Origin: Paenarthrobacter sp. Z7-10
GTDB taxonomy: Bacteria; Actinomycetota; Actinomycetes; Actinomycetales; Micrococcaceae
Length of the DNA stretch: 64,000 bases
Reading direction: 5' to 3'
NCBI RefSeq assembly: GCF_026932795.1
Contig: NZ_JADPVH010000005.1
Location: 1-64,000, forward strand
Positions 35,908 through 44,846 of the stretch are shown here, piece by piece (the first letter of the stretch is position 1; every line of letters begins with the position of its first letter). Below the pieces are notes generated by a model. That model had not been told where the DNA came from. It did no database searches and worked only from the letters and a program-made list of their open reading frames with translations. A program made the translations under genes and the position numbers.

Positions 35908-36392
35908 GAGGGATCCTTCCACAGACCAACAGGCTTGTCCTGCGACTCTCCAACCAAATCCGGCACGTTCGAAGAGAACGCACAGAACGCCAAAATGGGC
36001 AACTGCACTCGGCGAATGCAGCTGATTCCGTGGCGAAGCCCACCGCTATATGAAGGCTGAAGGTTAATAGAGAAGACGCAAAGTTCTACAATACGGCACG
36101 GCGATCCACATGTCCAGTTCAGACTTGACGCAGCCGCGCCACGGGTGTATCACGGGCCGTCATGCCCCGGGGCGGAGGAGTCCGCGCCCATTGCCCCGCG
36201 TCACGAAAAGGCGGCAGCTCCGGACCAGGCTCAGCTCATCCCGAGCCCAGCAACGGCCCGGCGCGCCGGAAACCTGATTGGTGCTTGCTTATGCTGAGCC
36301 AAAATGTTAGTCATACCGTGTGGGCGCAATCACAGCAAGCCTGGCGGATCGAGAACGAACCGCTGGCCACGCCGGAGACGAAGGTAATCAAC
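35908..36392. other. Divergent control region between rpoB and the YdeP-like gene
   Basis: This 485-base region separates rpoB (minus) from the oxidoreductase gene (plus). It holds the rpoB promoter candidate listed separately and a weaker plus-strand candidate, TTGACG at 36125-36130 with a 17-base spacer to TATCAC at 36148-36153. The frame of the oxidoreductase is open back to 36162, but that part has no family resemblance. Nothing else is seen. Confidence 0.45.
36064..36091 (-). promoter_or_regulatory. Possible rpoB promoter
   Basis: On the minus strand TTGTAG (complement of 36086-36091), a 16-base spacer and TATTAA (complement of 36064-36069) form a housekeeping-sigma-type promoter about 155 bases before the rpoB start. 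This is a pattern match in an AT-richer pocket of the gap. Confidence 0.45.
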
Positions 36393-38731
36393 ATGCCGAA
36401 CGAACCAGCAGCAACGGATCTGTCCGAACCGGATCTCAGTACCACCGGCGCGAAGTCCTGGGCCGCGGGCGTCCTAGGCGTCACTCATTCAATGGTGCCG
36501 GCGGTGAAGGAGATGGGCCTCACCCGCAGCCTGAAGTTGCTGGGCTCGATGAACCAAAAAGACGGTTTCGACTGCATGAGCTGCGCCTGGCCCGACCCCT
36601 CCCACCGCAAACTGGCCGAGTTCTGCGAGAACGGCGCGAAAGCCGTGACATGGGAAGCGACCCCGCTCACTGTCCCTCCCAATTTTTGGGCCGAACATTC
36701 CATCAGTGACCTCCTGACCCGTTCCGAATACTGGCTCGGGATGCAGGGCCGGCTGGTGGAGCCCGTCCACAAGCCGGCCGGGGAAGACCATTATCGGCCG
36801 ATCAGCTGGGACGAAGCGTTTTCGGTGATAGCCCGAAAACTGAATGGGCTCGCCTCCCCCGACCAGGCTGCGTTCTACACCAGTGGTCGTACCGCCAATG
36901 AAACGGCCTTCATCTACCAGCTGTTTGTCCGCGCTTTCGGCACCAACAATCTGCCGGATTGCTCGAACATGTGCCACGAGTCCACCGGACTGGCGATGAG
37001 CCAGACCATTGGAATCGGCAAGTCGACCATCGCCTACGAGGATTTTGCCAAGGCGGACCTGGTGATCATTATGGGCCAGAACACGGGCACCAACCATCCC
37101 CGGATGCTGACTGCCCTTGAGGACGCCAAGCGTGCCGGTGCCGAGATTGTCGCCGTCAACCCGCTGCCGGAGGCTGGCTTGATGCGGTACAAAAATCCGC
37201 AGCGCGTCAACGGTGTGCTCGGAAAGGGTACGATCTGGCGGATCAGTTCCTGCAGATCCGCCTCGGTGGCGACATGGCACTTATGCAGGCCGTTTCCAAA
37301 CGTGTCCTCGACGCCGAAGCGGCAAACCCCGGCACCGTGCTGGACCACGACTTCCTGGATCGACACTGCCAAGGCCTCGCGGAATTGAAGGACCACCTCG
37401 CCGGCCTGAACGAAGAGGCGGTGCTGGATGCGACAGGATTGACAGTGGCTGAGATTGATGAGCTCGCCGCGCGGTACCTGAAAGCGGACAAGGTCATCAT
37501 CACTTGGGCCATGGGACTGACCCAGCACAAAAAGGCCGTTCGGGCGATCAAGGAAATCATCAATCTGCTGCTGCTGCGGGGCAATATCGGCAAACCAGGT
37601 GCCGGAGCCTCCCCGATCCGCGGGCACAGCAACGTCCAGGGAGATCGGACGATGGGGATCTGGGAGAAGATGCCCCCCGCGTTCCTGGATGCGCTGGCGA
37701 AGGAATTCAGCTTCGAGCCCCCGCGCGAACACGGTGTGGACAGTGTCCAGGCAGTTCGGGGCATGCGCGACGGCAGCATCAAGGCGTGGTTTGCCCTGGG
37801 CGGCAACATGGTGGCGGCGATTTCCGACACGGCGGCAGCGGAAGCCGCCGTTCAAAAGACCGAAATGACAGTGCAGGTGTCGACGAAACTGAACCGCTCG
37901 CACGCCGTGATCGGCGCAGAAGCCCTGATCCTGCCAACCATGGGCCGGACGGAAATCGATGTCCAGGCCGGCGGACCACAGTTTGTCTCGGTCGAGGACT
38001 CGGTCTGCGCCGTTCACTCCTCGCGCGGGCGCGTCGCGCCCGTCTCCTCAAACCTGCTCTCGGAAGTGGCTATCGTCAGCCGGTTGGCGCGCGCCGTCCT
38101 GGGTGCCAAAGTCGATGTTGACTGGGCCGGCTTCGAGCGGAACTACGACGCGATCCGCGACCACATCTCCCATGTAGTGAAGGGCTGCGAGGACTACAAT
38201 TCCAAGATCCGAAGGGATGGCGGCTTCATCCTGCCACATGGACCGCGGGACTCCAGAACCTTCCCGACGGCGACGGGCAAGGCAATGCTGACGGTCAACG
38301 AACTTGAGCACATCCCTTGTCCGCCGGGGCGGCTGCTGCTGCAGACCATGCGCTCACACGACCAGTTCAACACAACGATCTACAGCCTCAACGACCGGTA
38401 CCGCGGCATCAAGAAGGGTCGGCGCGTGGTCTTCATCCATCCGGACGACCTCACCGAGCTTGGCTTATCCGACGGCCAGTCAGTGGATGTGTACAGCGAA
38501 TTCCCCGGCGGACCAGACCGTGTCCTGAGGAGCTTCCGGGCGGTGTCCTACCCCACCACCAAGGGATGCGCCGCCGCCTATTTCCCCGAGGCCAACGTCC
38601 TGGTGCCACTTGAGAGCACCGCGGAAGGCAGCAACACGCCTGCTTCCAAGTCGGTGCTGATCAGGGTAGTGCCCGCGGGCGCTCCGGCAGCCGCCGCGGC
38701 AGGCGAGGCGGTTGCCGTCAGCACGGTGTGA
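36393..38731 (+). pseudogene. YdeP/FdhF-like molybdopterin oxidoreductase, frameshifted
   Basis: Two overlapping frames together encode one protein of the FdhF/YdeP family (about 780 residues), molybdopterin-binding enzymes related to formate dehydrogenase. From the ATG at 36393 (AAGG upstream) the first frame gives DGFDCMSCAWPDPSHRKLAEFCENGAKAV, FYTSGRTANETAFIYQLFVRAFGTNNLPDCSNMCHE and GQNTGTNHPRMLTALEDAKRAGAEIVAVNP. Homology then jumps frame at about 37230-37235 (...VNGVLGKGT, then LADQFLQIRLGGDMALMQAV). The second frame has LLLLRGNIGKPGAGASPIRGHSNVQGDRTMG and the C-terminal domain TMRSHDQFNTTIYSLNDRYRGI. Adding one base (ACGAT to ACGGAT) would restore GTDLADQFLQ. As in YdeP, no classical N-terminal iron-sulphur motif is seen. 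Confidence 0.87.
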
Positions 38732-38823
38732 CCCCCGATTGCCAGGACAGTTTTACCGCATGGACCTTGCACCACCACCGCCCCCCTCCCGCAGGGACTG
38801 GGCGCCTACAGAGAGGCAATACA

Positions 38824-40179
38824 ATGTCCGAACAATCCGGAGCTGGGGCACCGTCCGCGATGGGCAGCGGAGGTGGCGGCAGGGTTTCCACGCACGGGAG
38901 ATGGTGGATAGTAGTCGCGGCGCTGCTGCTGCAGTTTTCCATCGGAGCCGTTTATGCCTGGAGTGTGTTCAGCACGGCGTTGAAAAAACCCACCGCCATG
39001 CATCTGACCAATCCCGAGGCGTCGCTGCCCTTCACCGTCACGATTGGCATGATCTTCATCGGCACTTATCTCGGCGGCCGCATCCAGGACAAGGTGGGCC
39101 CACGGCCCGTGGCTCTGACTGGAGGGATTATTTACGGCGTGGGCTGCATGGTTGCCTCCTTCGCACACAGCCATGACCAGTTGTGGCTGCTGGTGCTTGG
39201 CTACGGCGTGATCAGTGGTTTCGGTCTGGGCTTTGCCTACATTGTGCCCATTGCGATGCTGCAGAAGTGGTTCCCGGACAAGCGTGGCCTGATCACCGGT
39301 CTCGCCGTGGCCGGGTTCGGTTTCGGGGCAGTGCTTACCGCCCCGGTGGCGCAGTGGCTGATCGCCATGCATCCCACGACGCCGGGCTGGGCCTTCCTGC
39401 CGCTGGGCATCGGCTATCTGGTGCTGTCCCTGATCGGTGCCTCGTTCTTCCGCAATCCACCGGCCGGCTACACGGTGCCCGGATGGGTTCCCGCCTCGAC
39501 CGGACGTGTCCGGGACAGCTATAAGGAGTACACCGAAAAGGAAGCGCTCCGCACGCCTCAGTGGTATCTGCTCACCGCAGTGCTGACACTTAATGTCACA
39601 GTGGGCATCGCGCTGATCGGACAGGCCAATTCCAGCGCCATCGACATTGCCGGCTACAGCGTGGCCGGGGCCGCGGCACTCGTGGGAGTGCTGGCCCTGT
39701 TCAACGGTGGCGGCCGGATCTTCTGGGCCTGGGTGTCCAACCGCACCGGACGGATGGGCGCCTTCGCCTTGATGCTGGGGCTTCAGGGCGTCTGCTTGCT
39801 GATCCTCCCGCACGTCGGCAACGCGGCGCTGTTCTTCGTCCTCGCCGCCATCATCTACCTGTGTTATGGCGGAGGCTTCGGCACCATGCCGGCCACCGCC
39901 GGAGACTTCTTTGGGGTCAAGCACGCCGGTGCCATCTACGGACTGATGATCCTTGGCTGGAGCTTGGGTGGGCTGATTGGGCCACCGATCATAGCGGCGC
40001 TGATTGGAACGGAAAAGAACTACACTCTGGGCTACACCGTCATCGGAATCATTGCGTTGGTTTCCCTGATCGTTCCGGCAATCACCAAGATGCCCCGCGC
40101 TGCATCCGACGCCGGAAACGTTCCGCCAGCCTCCGCCGTCGGCGATGCCAAAGGTACGAAGGGCGTGACCGCCGTCTGA
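38824..40179 (+). CDS. OFA-family MFS transporter (oxalate/formate antiporter type)
   Basis: This 451-residue inner-membrane protein has about 12 membrane helices. Its start (ATG at 38824, GAGAGG upstream) is followed by a Gly/Ser-rich cytoplasmic stretch. Family features are FSIGAVYAWSVFSTALKKP in helix 1, GGRIQDKVGPRPVALTGG after helix 2 and AMLQKWFPDKRGLITGLAVAGFGFGAV, which match the oxalate/formate antiporter (OFA) branch. It lies 92 bases after the YdeP-like gene, so formate or another small carboxylate is a reasonable guess for substrate. Substrates of most OFA proteins are not known. Confidence 0.85.
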   Translation: MSEQSGAGAPSAMGSGGGGRVSTHGRWWIVVAALLLQFSIGAVYAWSVFSTALKKPTAMHLTNPEASLPFTVTIGMIFIGTYLGGRIQDKVGPRPVALTGGIIYGVGCMVASFAHSHDQLWLLVLGYGVISGFGLGFAYIVPIAMLQKWFPDKRGLITGLAVAGFGFGAVLTAPVAQWLIAMHPTTPGWAFLPLGIGYLVLSLIGASFFRNPPAGYTVPGWVPASTGRVRDSYKEYTEKEALRTPQWYLLTAVLTLNVTVGIALIGQANSSAIDIAGYSVAGAAALVGVLALFNGGGRIFWAWVSNRTGRMGAFALMLGLQGVCLLILPHVGNAALFFVLAAIIYLCYGGGFGTMPATAGDFFGVKHAGAIYGLMILGWSLGGLIGPPIIAALIGTEKNYTLGYTVIGIIALVSLIVPAITKMPRAASDAGNVPPASAVGDAKGTKGVTAV

Positions 40180-40207
40180 CCATGTCCTGAATTGGTCGGA
40201 TCGGCCT

Positions 40208-40241
40208 GTGTGGTCCGCAGCAGATACGCTGCGGACCACAC
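40208..40241 (+). terminator. Hairpin after the OFA transporter gene
   Basis: A perfect 14-bp inverted repeat (GTGTGGTCCGCAGC at 40208-40221, GCTGCGGACCACAC at 40228-40241) with a six-base loop lies 28 bases after the stop. No T-run follows, so termination is likely but not certain. Confidence 0.65.
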
Positions 40242-40346
40242 TGCTCTCCGGCTGGGGAAATACAACTCCGCGTTGAACTGTTAGGTTTTAAAACCGTGGC
40301 GCGTCAAAGAGGATCTGCGCCAGCTCCCAGGAAAGAGAAGCACAGC

Positions 40347-41594
40347 ATGAGCGCAGAACCGACGGCAAAGCCAACCGCCCCATCAGGAACCGCTTCAGTG
40401 CCGGCTCCACAAGCCAACGATGTCGTCATCCTGGCCGCAGCCCGCACGCCCCAAGGCCGGCTGAACGGGCAGCTCGCCGGCTTCACCGCCGTCGAGCTGG
40501 GCTCCAAGGCCATCGCTGCGGCACTGGACCGCTCGTCCGTGTCCGCCTCCGAGGTGGATCAAGTGATCATGGGCCAGGTGCTCCAGGCCGGCGCCGGCCA
40601 AAATCCGGCGCGTCAAAGCTCCATTGCCGCCGGCATTGGCTGGGACGTTCCGGCTGTCACCATCAACAAGGTTTGCCTGTCCGGCTTGACCGCAGTGATC
40701 GACGCCGCCCGGATGATCCGCAGCGGGGACGCAACGGTTGTGGTGGCCGGTGGACAGGAATCCATGACGCGTGCCCCGCACGTGCTCCCCGGTTCCCGGC
40801 AGGGCTGGACCTACGGTGCCATCCAGGCACTCGATGTTGCGGCTCACGATGGCCTGACGGACGCGTTCGACGGCGATTCCATGGGCCTTTCGACGGAGCG
40901 GCACAACGTGACACTTGGCATCGACCGCACCGCGCAGGATACCGTGGCCGAGGCCTCGCACCGGCGCGCCGCGGCCGCCATGGAAGCCGGCCTGATCGAC
41001 GTCGAGATCGCTCCCGTGAGCGTTCCGCAGCGCAAGGGTGAACCGGTGGTGCTGACCGCCGACGAAGGCGTGCGGCCACAGACCACACTCGAGACGCTCG
41101 CACCGCTGCGCTCGGCCTTCGCCACGGACGGGACCATCACCGCCGGCAACTCCTCACCGCTCAGCGACGGCGCCTCAGCACTGGTCCTGACCTCGCGCGG
41201 CTATGCCGAGGAACATGGTCTTTCGTGGCTTGCGGTCGTCGGGGCGTCAGGGCAGGTGGCCGGTCCGGACAACTCGCTGCATTCACAACCATCACACGCA
41301 ATCCAGCAGGCGCTTGCCAAGGCCGGCTGGAGCAGCTCGGATTTGGACTTCATCGAAATCAACGAGGCGTTCGGCTCGGTAGCCGTCCAATCCCTCAAGG
41401 ACCTGGACATGGACTTGGAGAAATGCAATATCCACGGCGGTGCCATCGCCTTGGGCCATCCGATCGGGGCCTCCGGAGCCCGGTTGGCGCTGCACGCCGC
41501 GCACGAACTCAACCGGCGCGGAACCGGCAAGGCTGCGGTGTCATTATGCGGCGGCGGCGGCCAGGGCGAAGCCCTGCTGCTCTACCGGGACTGA
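40347..41594 (+). CDS. Acetyl-CoA C-acetyltransferase (thiolase)
   Basis: The enzyme joins two acetyl-CoA to acetoacetyl-CoA or splits 3-ketoacyl-CoA. From the ATG at 40347 (AGGAAAGAG upstream) there are 415 residues. The nucleophilic Cys lies in INKVCLSGL, the His base in GGAIALGHPIGASGARL and the second Cys in AVSLCGGGGQGEALL. The GQESMTRAPHVLP segment is also typical. An N-terminal stretch of about 25 Ala/Pro/Thr residues precedes the domain. Biosynthetic or degradative direction cannot be told from sequence. Its stop overlaps the region where the YbaK-like gene begins. Confidence 0.93.
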   Translation: MSAEPTAKPTAPSGTASVPAPQANDVVILAAARTPQGRLNGQLAGFTAVELGSKAIAAALDRSSVSASEVDQVIMGQVLQAGAGQNPARQSSIAAGIGWDVPAVTINKVCLSGLTAVIDAARMIRSGDATVVVAGGQESMTRAPHVLPGSRQGWTYGAIQALDVAAHDGLTDAFDGDSMGLSTERHNVTLGIDRTAQDTVAEASHRRAAAAMEAGLIDVEIAPVSVPQRKGEPVVLTADEGVRPQTTLETLAPLRSAFATDGTITAGNSSPLSDGASALVLTSRGYAEEHGLSWLAVVGASGQVAGPDNSLHSQPSHAIQQALAKAGWSSSDLDFIEINEAFGSVAVQSLKDLDMDLEKCNIHGGAIALGHPIGASGARLALHAAHELNRRGTGKAAVSLCGGGGQGEALLLYRD

Positions 41595-41602
41595 GCGTTT
41601 TG

Positions 41603-42106
41603 GTGCAGCCGGCCCCGCTCTCGGGCACCGGACGGGTCCGGGCCGACGCGGCAGCCCGGGCTCTCGCGGTGGACATTTTTCCGCGCAGGCCGGCCGGAAG
41701 CCTGGCCGAAGCGGCGGCCGTGCTGGGCATCAGGGAAGCGGATATCGTCAAATCTTTGGTGGTCAAACGCCAGGACGGTGCCTTCCTGTTCGCCTTGATC
41801 CCCGGCGACCGCCAGATCTCCTGGCCAAAGCTGCGGGCCGCGGTCGGCGTCAATAAACTGGCCCTGCCCTCCCCCGAAGTGGCCCTCGCAGCCACCGGCT
41901 ACGAGCGGGGAACCATCACGCCGCTGGGAAGCACAACCGCCTGGCCGGTCTACGCGGATGCGGCGATGACCGGGCAACGGGTGGCGATGGGTGCCGGCGA
42001 ACATGGCTTCAGCTTGTTCGTGGACGCCGATGACCTGCTCAGTTCCCTGAACGCCACTGTCACGGACATCTCGGCCCCCTCCGCAGCGCCGCCAGCCACT
42101 TCGTAA
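41603..42106 (+). CDS. YbaK/EbsC-like aminoacyl-tRNA deacylase
   Basis: This small protein of the YbaK / ProRS editing-domain family probably hydrolyses misacylated tRNA such as Cys-tRNA(Pro). The pattern AAAVLGIREADIVKSLVVKRQDGAFLFALIPGDRQISWPKLRAAVG, including the conserved Lys of DIVKSLV, then ATGYERGTITPLGSTTAWPVYAD and MGAGEHGFSLFVDADDLL are typical. The start is uncertain: no ATG lies before the domain, and GTG at 41603 or TTG at 41600, eight to nine bases after the thiolase stop, are the best choices, giving 167 residues. It is probably cotranscribed with the thiolase. Confidence 0.85.
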   Translation: MQPAPLSGTGRVRADAAARALAVDIFPRRPAGSLAEAAAVLGIREADIVKSLVVKRQDGAFLFALIPGDRQISWPKLRAAVGVNKLALPSPEVALAATGYERGTITPLGSTTAWPVYADAAMTGQRVAMGAGEHGFSLFVDADDLLSSLNATVTDISAPSAAPPATS

Positions 42107-42130
42107 GTCCCGGACCCACTTCACCCAAGC

Positions 42131-42280
42131 CCCGGCGTCGGCCCCACCCTATTCCAAACCTCACCATCGGCCCCACCTCCCAAGTAGGTAGCAGCTGATG
42201 CACTCATAAGCGCGAATGAGTGCATCTGCTGTCACTCAGTTGGGAGAGGGGCGGACGCCTGGTCGGGAGAGGGGCGGACA
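42131..42280. repeat. Large imperfect palindrome with internal direct repeats (REP-like)
   Basis: The centre is a perfect 11-bp inverted repeat, GATGCACTCAT at 42197-42207 and ATGAGTGCATC at 42216-42226, with an eight-base loop. Outside it the arms go on matching imperfectly: the left has two TCGGCCCCACC blocks (42138 and 42167 regions) and the right has two exact copies of GGGAGAGGGGCGGAC (42242-42256, 42265-42279), which read as CCGCCCC blocks on the other strand. It lies in the gap between the convergent YbaK-like and rplL genes. It looks like a REP- or MITE-like intergenic element. Confidence 0.65.
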
Positions 42281-42318
42281 CAAAGAAGCCCCGCACCAAT
42301 TGGTGCGGGGCTTCTTTG
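42281..42318 (-). terminator. Terminator after rplL
   Basis: A perfect 38-base palindrome with 19-base arms (CAAAGAAGCCCCGCACCAA and its complement) lies 13 bases after the rplL stop. The arms end in CTTTG, giving a short T-run on both strands. It can end transcription of rplJL and, from the other side, of the thiolase-YbaK operon. Confidence 0.88.
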
Positions 42319-42331
42319 CTGGTGCAGGGAG

Positions 42332-42706
42332 TTACTTGAGGGTAACGGTTGCGCCGGCTTCTTCCAGCGAAGCCTTGGCCTTTTCGGCAGCTTCCTTGGT
42401 GGCGCCTTCGAGGACGGCCTTCGGAGCGGAGTCGACGACGTCCTTGGCTTCCTTCAGTCCGAGGGAGGTCAGGGCGCGCACCTCCTTGATGACGGCAATC
42501 TTCTTGTCGCCGGCAGCTTCGAGGATAACGTCGAAGGAATCCTTCTCCACCTCTTCGGCAGCTTCGCCGGCAGCCGGTCCTGCAACTGCAACGGCAGCAG
42601 CGGTGACCTCGAAGGTCTCCTCGAACTGCTTGACGAACTCGGAGAGTTCGATGATGGTCAGTTCCTTGAAAGCTTCAATGAGCTCGTCGTTGGTGAGCTT
42701 AGCCAT
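42332..42706 (-). CDS. rplL: 50S ribosomal protein L7/L12
   Basis: L7/L12 forms the flexible stalk that recruits elongation factors. The 124 residues have the dimerising N-terminal domain ([21 protein letters not shown]), an Ala/Gly/Glu hinge and the C-terminal domain ([42 protein letters not shown]). It follows rplJ after 98 bases and ends at a strong terminator. Confidence 0.98.
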   Translation of the reverse strand: MAKLTNDELIEAFKELTIIELSEFVKQFEETFEVTAAAVAVAGPAAGEAAEEVEKDSFDVILEAAGDKKIAVIKEVRALTSLGLKEAKDVVDSAPKAVLEGATKEAAEKAKASLEEAGATVTLK

Positions 42707-42804
42707 GGATGGCGCTCCTTCTGTTTTTAGGCCTGTGCGGCCGGGTCTATAACCTGAGTCCTCATGGAGCCCAGGATGGAACCAGGGAGGTTTCCCTGTT
42801 AGGA

Positions 42805-43377
42805 CTAGGCCTCGGTGGTCTCAGCTGCAGCAGCGGGAGCCTCGGCAGCGGCCGGGGCCTCTTCCGCAGGAGCTTCGACGGCCGGAGCCTCGGTGCCTTC
42901 GGCCAGCTTCATGCGCAGAGCGTCGATGCTGCGGGCAGCGGCGGCGATCGGAGCCTTCAGAATGCCGGCAACCCGGGCCAACTGCAGTTCGCGCGACTCG
43001 AGGGCGGCCAATGCGGCAACCTCGGCTGCGTTCAGGGACTTACCTTCGAAGTAACCGGTCTTGATGACCAGCGCCTTGTTGGTTTTTGCAAAATCCGTCA
43101 GGCTCTTAGCTGCCGCAACAGCGTCACCCCTGATGAACGCAATTGCAGTGGGGCCGGAGAGGTGGCCTTCGAAAGCGCCAACACCAGCTTCCTTGGCCGC
43201 AATGGCAGTCAGGGTGTTCTTGACGACCGAGAATTTGTTCTCGCGGCCGAGAGAAACACGCAGCTCCTTGAGCTGCGCCACGGTGAGCCCACGGTATTCG
43301 GTTAGGACTGCAGCGGTGGATTCGTTGAAATCGGTGGTGATTTCCCCCACGGCTGCCACCTTGCTTGGCGTTGCCAT
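42805..43377 (-). CDS. rplJ: 50S ribosomal protein L10
   Basis: L10 anchors L7/L12 dimers to the ribosome. The 190 residues include [26 protein letters not shown] and the Ala-rich C-terminal helix, which is extended ([23 protein letters not shown]). A leader with a terminator-like hairpin lies upstream. In this window rplJ is separated from rplA by two GNAT genes. Confidence 0.97.
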   Translation of the reverse strand: MATPSKVAAVGEITTDFNESTAAVLTEYRGLTVAQLKELRVSLGRENKFSVVKNTLTAIAAKEAGVGAFEGHLSGPTAIAFIRGDAVAAAKSLTDFAKTNKALVIKTGYFEGKSLNAAEVAALAALESRELQLARVAGILKAPIAAAARSIDALRMKLAEGTEAPAVEAPAEEAPAAAEAPAAAAETTEA

Positions 43378-43560
43378 AACCCTCCTTCCGGGAAATTAAT
43401 GCCGGTCAGTTCGGGTCCCGTACAGGTTCGACGGCGTTGAACGCGATCTGGCTGCACAAACTAAAAACGCCCCGCGCAGGTGCACGGGGCTTGTCCGTCC
43501 CTAAGCCAACCACGGCCAGCAGCCAGTGATCATGCTCAAGCGGAAGTCGCTTCGTTCACC
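43378..43560 (-). promoter_or_regulatory. Probable L10 leader with terminator-like hairpin
   Basis: On the minus strand, about 90 bases before the rplJ start, GCCCCG(TGC)ACCT(GCG)CGGGGC forms a nine-bp stem with a four-base loop (43469-43490), directly followed by GTTTTTAG (complement of 43461-43468). Ribosomal L10 leaders, where L10-L12 binds to control rplJL, lie in this place in many bacteria. The remaining leader fold was not worked out. The hairpin could also end transcripts from the upstream GNAT gene. Confidence 0.55.
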
Positions 43561-43748
43561 TGCGCCGGTCGCCCTTTTTAACGGGACTTTCGGATGGAAC
43601 AACACCCTTGTTCCCGCGCACAACAGAAGATTTCCGCTGTGGTTTGGGGAAGTGTTATCCATCGACCGACGGTCTTTGGTCCTCTCACTTTACCGGCCGT
43701 TCCCGCTGCAGCCAAATCCACTGCCCCCGCCTCAGCCCCGACCGCCGT
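43561..43748 (-). other. Spacer between the GNAT pair and the rplJ leader
   Basis: This stretch, together with the L10 leader, makes a 371-base gap. It contains no credible gene on either strand and no clear hairpin. It should hold the rplJL promoter; a convincing -35/-10 pair was not identified by eye. Confidence 0.4.
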
Positions 43749-44846
43749 TCAGCGCAGCGATCCCAGGTCCTTCCGCCATTGCCCGGAGACACCGGCCGGT
43801 ACGAATCCCAGCTTCCCGTTCACGTCAGTGCAGCCGCCGTCGTCCACCGCCGTCCATGTGTAGACCCGCCGGGCCTTCGGAAACTGCACACTCAACAGTT
43901 CCATGTTGGCGACCATGATCAGCTGACCCAGCAGTTGGCCATCGTATTCATTCGCCACCACTGTGTCGTCCTGAAAGTCCACCTCCCCCAAGGTGCTGAG
44001 CATCGTGGTGGAGGTAAATCCGACGAGCGTGCCGCTCGCGGTGTCCTCGACCGCGGTCACCAGCGTGCGCCGTCCCCGCGCCAGCACCAGCGCCTCGGCG
44101 TCCCGGATACCGCCGGCGGTCCTGCCGCCAGCCTCCAAGTCCTCCGCCGGCCAGTCCGGATCATTGCCCGGATCCCCTTCCAGGGCGGCGATGTCGCGCA
44201 GCCATTTGTCCGGGCAACGGTCCAGCCATTGATGCAGCGTGAAGTTGCCGTGCTGAGCCGCGGCTGCCTCGGCCATCAACCCGTCCTGCAGCGTGCCGGG
44301 CAGTGGCACCGGGCAGGCACTGAAGTGCTCAATGTGCTGCAGGTGATAGTCGGCCCGCTGTGCAAAAGCGACCTCGCGGCTGCTCAAGGGCAACGATCCA
44401 GCTCCCTGCGCGGGCTTGAGCCGTTCATCCTCGGCGAGTGCCAGCGCCGAGACCGGATGGTGAGTTTCCACAACGACTACCCGGCGGTTCTCCCCGCGGA
44501 CGAACTGCTCGGCCGCCTCCAGAAGCTCCCGCCCCACCCCATGTCCTTGCGCGGAGGGCAGGATCTCCAGGGTGACATAGGCCAAATGGGTGGAGTCGGC
44601 CAACGGCAGCACGATACCAGCCTGGCCGACGATCCCGCCGTCGAGGCGGGCAATCAGCACGACGTACCACTCGTAGGGGTCGCGGAAGTTCTGCAGCGTT
44701 TCGGCCGCACTGGCGGCTAAGTCGTCAGTGCCCCAAATATGGATCTGCACCTGCCTGGACCCTTCAACCGACGCGAGGAAATCGGCCGTATCCTCGCCGT
44801 CGAGGGTGTCCGGAACCCACAGCTGGTCGATCTTAATCCGGCTCAT
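43749..44846 (-). CDS. GNAT family N-acetyltransferase (two-domain), second of pair
   Basis: The 365-residue protein (ATG at 44844-44846, MSRIKIDQLWVPDTLDG) appears to hold two GNAT folds. The first shows the acetyl-CoA binding pattern VTLEILPSAQGHGVGRELLEAAEQFV near residue 95. The second has LVTAVEDTASGTLVGFTSTTML and the end KLGFVPAGVSGQWRKDL. It overlaps the upstream paralogue by four bases (ATGA). The two are related over their length, so they arose by duplication. The acceptor substrate is unknown; resemblance to mycothiol-synthase-type double GNATs is only general. Confidence 0.8.
   Translation of the reverse strand: MSRIKIDQLWVPDTLDGEDTADFLASVEGSRQVQIHIWGTDDLAASAAETLQNFRDPYEWYVVLIARLDGGIVGQAGIVLPLADSTHLAYVTLEILPSAQGHGVGRELLEAAEQFVRGENRRVVVVETHHPVSALALAEDERLKPAQGAGSLPLSSREVAFAQRADYHLQHIEHFSACPVPLPGTLQDGLMAEAAAAQHGNFTLHQWLDRCPDKWLRDIAALEGDPGNDPDWPAEDLEAGGRTAGGIRDAEALVLARGRRTLVTAVEDTASGTLVGFTSTTMLSTLGEVDFQDDTVVANEYDGQLLGQLIMVANMELLSVQFPKARRVYTWTAVDDGGCTDVNGKLGFVPAGVSGQWRKDLGSLR

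Noticed and set aside
37230-37235. Programmed frameshifting in the YdeP-like gene
   Set aside because: No slippery run or downstream pseudoknot is evident; a single-base deletion explains it more simply.
38806-40239. A 477-codon minus-strand frame opposite the OFA transporter
   Set aside because: The plus strand encodes a clear 12-helix transporter; the minus product is His/Gln/Asp-rich and resembles nothing.
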